Shown: piece after piece, positions 61,850 to 64,000 of the stretch
Position numbering within the stretch: position 1 is the first letter of the stretch
Layout: each line of letters begins with the position of its first letter
Assembly (NCBI GenBank): GCA_004293365.1
Contig: RDYN01000022.1
Location: forward strand, 24,103-88,102
Length of the DNA: 64,000 nucleotides
From: Oscillatoriales cyanobacterium
GTDB lineage: Bacteria; Cyanobacteriota; Cyanobacteriia; Cyanobacteriales; Microcoleaceae
Reading direction: 5' to 3'
The notes under the pieces: generated by a model
Told to the model about the DNA's origin: nothing
Databases searched by the model: none
The model's input: only the letters and a program-made list of their open reading frames with translations
Translations under genes and position numbers: made by a program

Positions 61850-63061
61850 TTATTCTTGGGATAAGCGCTGCACGGCTTCGCCTCCAAAAAGCCGATCGGC
61901 TGCTTGGAGAATACCGGGAATTTTCGCAGCGTGGGGGCTGTGGGCGAGACAGCGGCGCAAGTCTAATTCATCCAGGCGATTCCCTACGGGATAGCTGCGC
62001 TTCACGGCTTTTTGGCCCGGAAACCAGTGGCTGGCGTTACCTAAAAGGTTGTAGCGCATCTTGCAATAGTCGAGCATATCGTAAGCATTCGCCAAATTCC
62101 ACAGCCACAAAATCACGCGAATGTTAACTCCTCCGGGAGTATTTTCGATAGTTGGCAAACCGAAGTCCCAAGTCTTAAACCAATCTTCTCCTAATTTATC
62201 AATTGCTGCCTTTTCCAGCCTTACTAATATCGGCGGCAAAATTTCATCAGCTTTATCTAACAATTCTACAGCTTTGAGATGCTCGTTAAAATCTTCAGGT
62301 TTGGCTGCACCCAAACTCAAAGTATGTACTTGCGGGTGCGACAAACAAAACAAATCATTAAACACCATCGGACTCAGCGGATAACACAAATCTACCAACT
62401 TTTGCGGTGGGCTGTAAAGTTGACCGCCTTTGTCGGAAGGACTGATAATAAAAACGCCCATATCGTGACGTTTAGCTGCTTCAATTGCGGGCCAATTATT
62501 TTGATTAATGTAGTACCAGTGCAAGTTAAGATAATCGAATTGATTGGTTTCAATGGTTTTGACAATCACATCCCTAGGGCCGTGAGTTGAAAAACCAATA
62601 AACCGAACTTTGCCTTCTGCTTGCAATTTTTTCGCTACATCCAAGCAGCCGCCCGGGCGCATAGAATCCTCTAGCAATTCCCAGGTATTAATGCCGTGTA
62701 TCGAAAATAAATCGACGTATTCTAGCTGTAAATAAGCTAAGGATTTATCAAATTCTTCGCGAAATGCCTCGGAGTTGGCTTGAGGACAAACTTTCGTTTG
62801 AACAATCAAGTTTTCGCGGGGAAACTTCGGCAAAATCCACCCCAACTGCATCTCAGAAGTGCCGTAACCGCGAGCAGTTTCTATGTGATTGATGCCGCAT
62901 TCAAGCGAGTAGCGAATCGTCGCTTCGAGATTTTGTTGATTGTCTGGTGGAATTTCATTTGCTGGCACATCTTGCCATTTGTGGTGATATCTCATGCCGC
63001 CGCAGGAAAAGACGGGCATGGATAGTTCTGTGCGGCCGAATCTGCGATATTGCATCATCAA
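61850..63061 (-). CDS. Aldo/keto reductase
   Basis: 403 residues: an AKR TIM barrel (about 1-300) with a C-terminal Cys-poor extension to 403. Catalytic region HIETARGYGTSEMQLG (Asp replaced by Glu-Thr-Ala, catalytic Tyr in RGYGTSE), IVQTKV (Lys), LFSIHGIN (His) and NADP-loop-like SLGAAKPEDFNEHL. The usual SN(D)YGxSE Asp is absent (ETARGYG), a variation seen in a cyanobacterial AKR subgroup. Substrate unknown. The C-terminal about 90 residues resemble the AKR-associated helical domain. Confidence 0.9.
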   Translation of the reverse strand: MMMQYRRFGRTELSMPVFSCGGMRYHHKWQDVPANEIPPDNQQNLEATIRYSLECGINHIETARGYGTSEMQLGWILPKFPRENLIVQTKVCPQANSEAFREEFDKSLAYLQLEYVDLFSIHGINTWELLEDSMRPGGCLDVAKKLQAEGKVRFIGFSTHGPRDVIVKTIETNQFDYLNLHWYYINQNNWPAIEAAKRHDMGVFIISPSDKGGQLYSPPQKLVDLCYPLSPMVFNDLFCLSHPQVHTLSLGAAKPEDFNEHLKAVELLDKADEILPPILVRLEKAAIDKLGEDWFKTWDFGLPTIENTPGGVNIRVILWLWNLANAYDMLDYCKMRYNLLGNASHWFPGQKAVKRSYPVGNRLDELDLRRCLAHSPHAAKIPGILQAADRLFGGEAVQRLSQE

Positions 63062-63135
63062 AAAAGAGATACTAACTTATTAACATATCTAAATGTAGGG
63101 TGCGCATTGCGCACCTTACGGGAGCTAGCGATTCC

Positions 63136-63852
63136 CTATTTAGAAATCTCCCGGACTACGGGTTTGCCGTCCTTAATTTCGCCTACTAAAACCAAGTCTG
63201 TACAATTGACAAACAAACCATTTTCTAACACGCCGGGAATGTTATTCAAAGTTTTTTCTAATTCCGCAGGATTGTCAAGGTTGTCAAATTGAACATCAAT
63301 TACCATATTACCTTGATCGGTAATTACCGGGCCAGCTTTTCTGATTCCCATGCGAAGTTCTGGTTTGCCGCCCAATTTTTCAATGGCGCGAGTAACGGGG
63401 GTAATTGCCATCGGTATAACTTCGATGGGGACGCGAAAAGTCGAACCCAATTTATCTACCATTTTGGAACTGTCAACTACTACAATAAACTGAGCAGCGA
63501 GACAATCGACAACTTTTTCGCGGGTGTGGGCGGCGCCGCCACCTTTAATTAAGTTGAGGTGCGGATCTACTTCGTCAGCGCCGTCAATGGCTACGTCTAT
63601 TCTGTCAATTTCGTCGAGGGTTGTCAGCGGCACTCCGTACTGTTTGGCTAATACTTCTGATTGAAAGGATGTCGGGACTCCTTTGATATCTTTGAGTTCG
63701 CCTGATTTTATGCGATCGCCCAATGCTTGAATAGTATAAGCTGTAGTTGACCCCGTGCCGAGTCCGACAATCATACCAGATTTTACGCGATCGGCAGCAG
63801 CAAAGCCAACTTGCTGTTTCATCAATTTTACGGGGTCTTGTGCTGTGGTCAT
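63136..63852 (-). CDS. rpiA: Ribose-5-phosphate isomerase A
   Basis: 238 residues, full length. [20 protein letters not shown] (phosphate loop), [40 protein letters not shown] (catalytic Asp, Lys and Glu region) and [12 protein letters not shown]. Interconverts ribose-5-phosphate and ribulose-5-phosphate in the pentose phosphate and Calvin cycles; cytosolic. Monocistronic, downstream gene is the aldo/keto reductase 75 bases away on the same strand. Confidence 0.97.
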   Translation of the reverse strand: MTTAQDPVKLMKQQVGFAAADRVKSGMIVGLGTGSTTAYTIQALGDRIKSGELKDIKGVPTSFQSEVLAKQYGVPLTTLDEIDRIDVAIDGADEVDPHLNLIKGGGAAHTREKVVDCLAAQFIVVVDSSKMVDKLGSTFRVPIEVIPMAITPVTRAIEKLGGKPELRMGIRKAGPVITDQGNMVIDVQFDNLDNPAELEKTLNNIPGVLENGLFVNCTDLVLVGEIKDGKPVVREISK

Positions 63853-63905
63853 GTTCGGTATTCCTCAATAGCTTTAAGATTATACCATTTATTAGGGATT
63901 TTTTT

Positions 63906-63945
63906 AACCGCAGAGAGCGCAGAGAACGCAGAGAGGAAGAAGCAG
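63906..63945. repeat. CGCAGAGA-type interspersed repeat
   Basis: ACCGCAGAGAGCGCAGAGAACGCAGAGAGGAAG-type 9-base words upstream of rpiA; related to the ATAGACGCAG words at 54829. Common cyanobacterial noncoding repeat. Confidence 0.6.
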
Positions 63946-64000
63946 AAAAGACCGCACTCACGAATTGTTTCAAGTGGGATATTCTCTCTTTCTTCTCTGC

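Overview
The window is chromosomal DNA of a filamentous cyanobacterium, most like Microcoleus/Oscillatoria-type Oscillatoriales. The evidence is the very frequent GCGATCGC (HIP1) octamer, a psbY gene, cyanobacteria-restricted families (DUF928, DUF3531, SLH-type porin-like proteins, CHASE2, LabA-like NYN), and dense tandem heptanucleotide repeats between genes. No rRNA or tRNA gene was seen.

Layout. 0-3 kb is an accessory island: the edge of a large NTPase-type gene (1-77), two small membrane proteins (330-1419), a broken VapBC pair (1420-1808), and a ParD/RelE-like toxin-antitoxin pair (2165-2748) between two 51-bp direct repeats. 2.9-6.4 kb is one giant signalling protein (receiver, two GAF, histidine kinase, receiver, adenylate cyclase). 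6.4-7.9 kb is gene-poor. 7.9-11.5 kb holds two acetyltransferases, a glutathione S-transferase and a three-gene toxin-antitoxin-like cluster. 11.6-13.9 kb is groES-groEL under a CIRCE operator. 14-20 kb carries a 2Fe-2S protein, a NarL-type regulator, a LabA-like protein, an IS605-type TnpB element and leuA. 20-28.3 kb has an SLH protein, a methyltransferase, a second PIN toxin pair, hisC, a glycerophosphodiesterase, an alpha/beta hydrolase, a phytase-like esterase and a TPR protein. 28.6-36.3 kb has a PD-(D/E)XK protein, a vWA gene split by a frameshift, an acetyltransferase with a decayed paralogue beside it, an ABC exporter and a NurA nuclease. 36.6-40.4 kb has a HAD phosphatase and a four-copy DUF928 cluster (two intact, two broken). 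40.9-46 kb has a CHASE2 protein, a possible structured RNA, a ParA-like ATPase, an IsrB gene with its probable omegaRNA, and psbY. 46-64 kb is mostly housekeeping: malQ, RodZ-like, an RsuA-family pseudouridine synthase, cdsA, cbiT, a PLP decarboxylase, ychF, an ABC ATPase, rsmG, a secreted Mn-SOD, an aldo/keto reductase and rpiA.

Most notable are the two RNA-guided nuclease relatives of different lineages (TnpB at 17 kb, IsrB at 44 kb). Several repeat families also appear to be reshaping genes: a GGACTTTAGTCC hairpin family that supplies stop codons to two genes, a dispersed GGATGTAAC-type repeat read in two different frames inside an ABC transporter and a decarboxylase, and a 117-bp MITE with perfect 18-bp inverted ends and a 5-bp target duplication.
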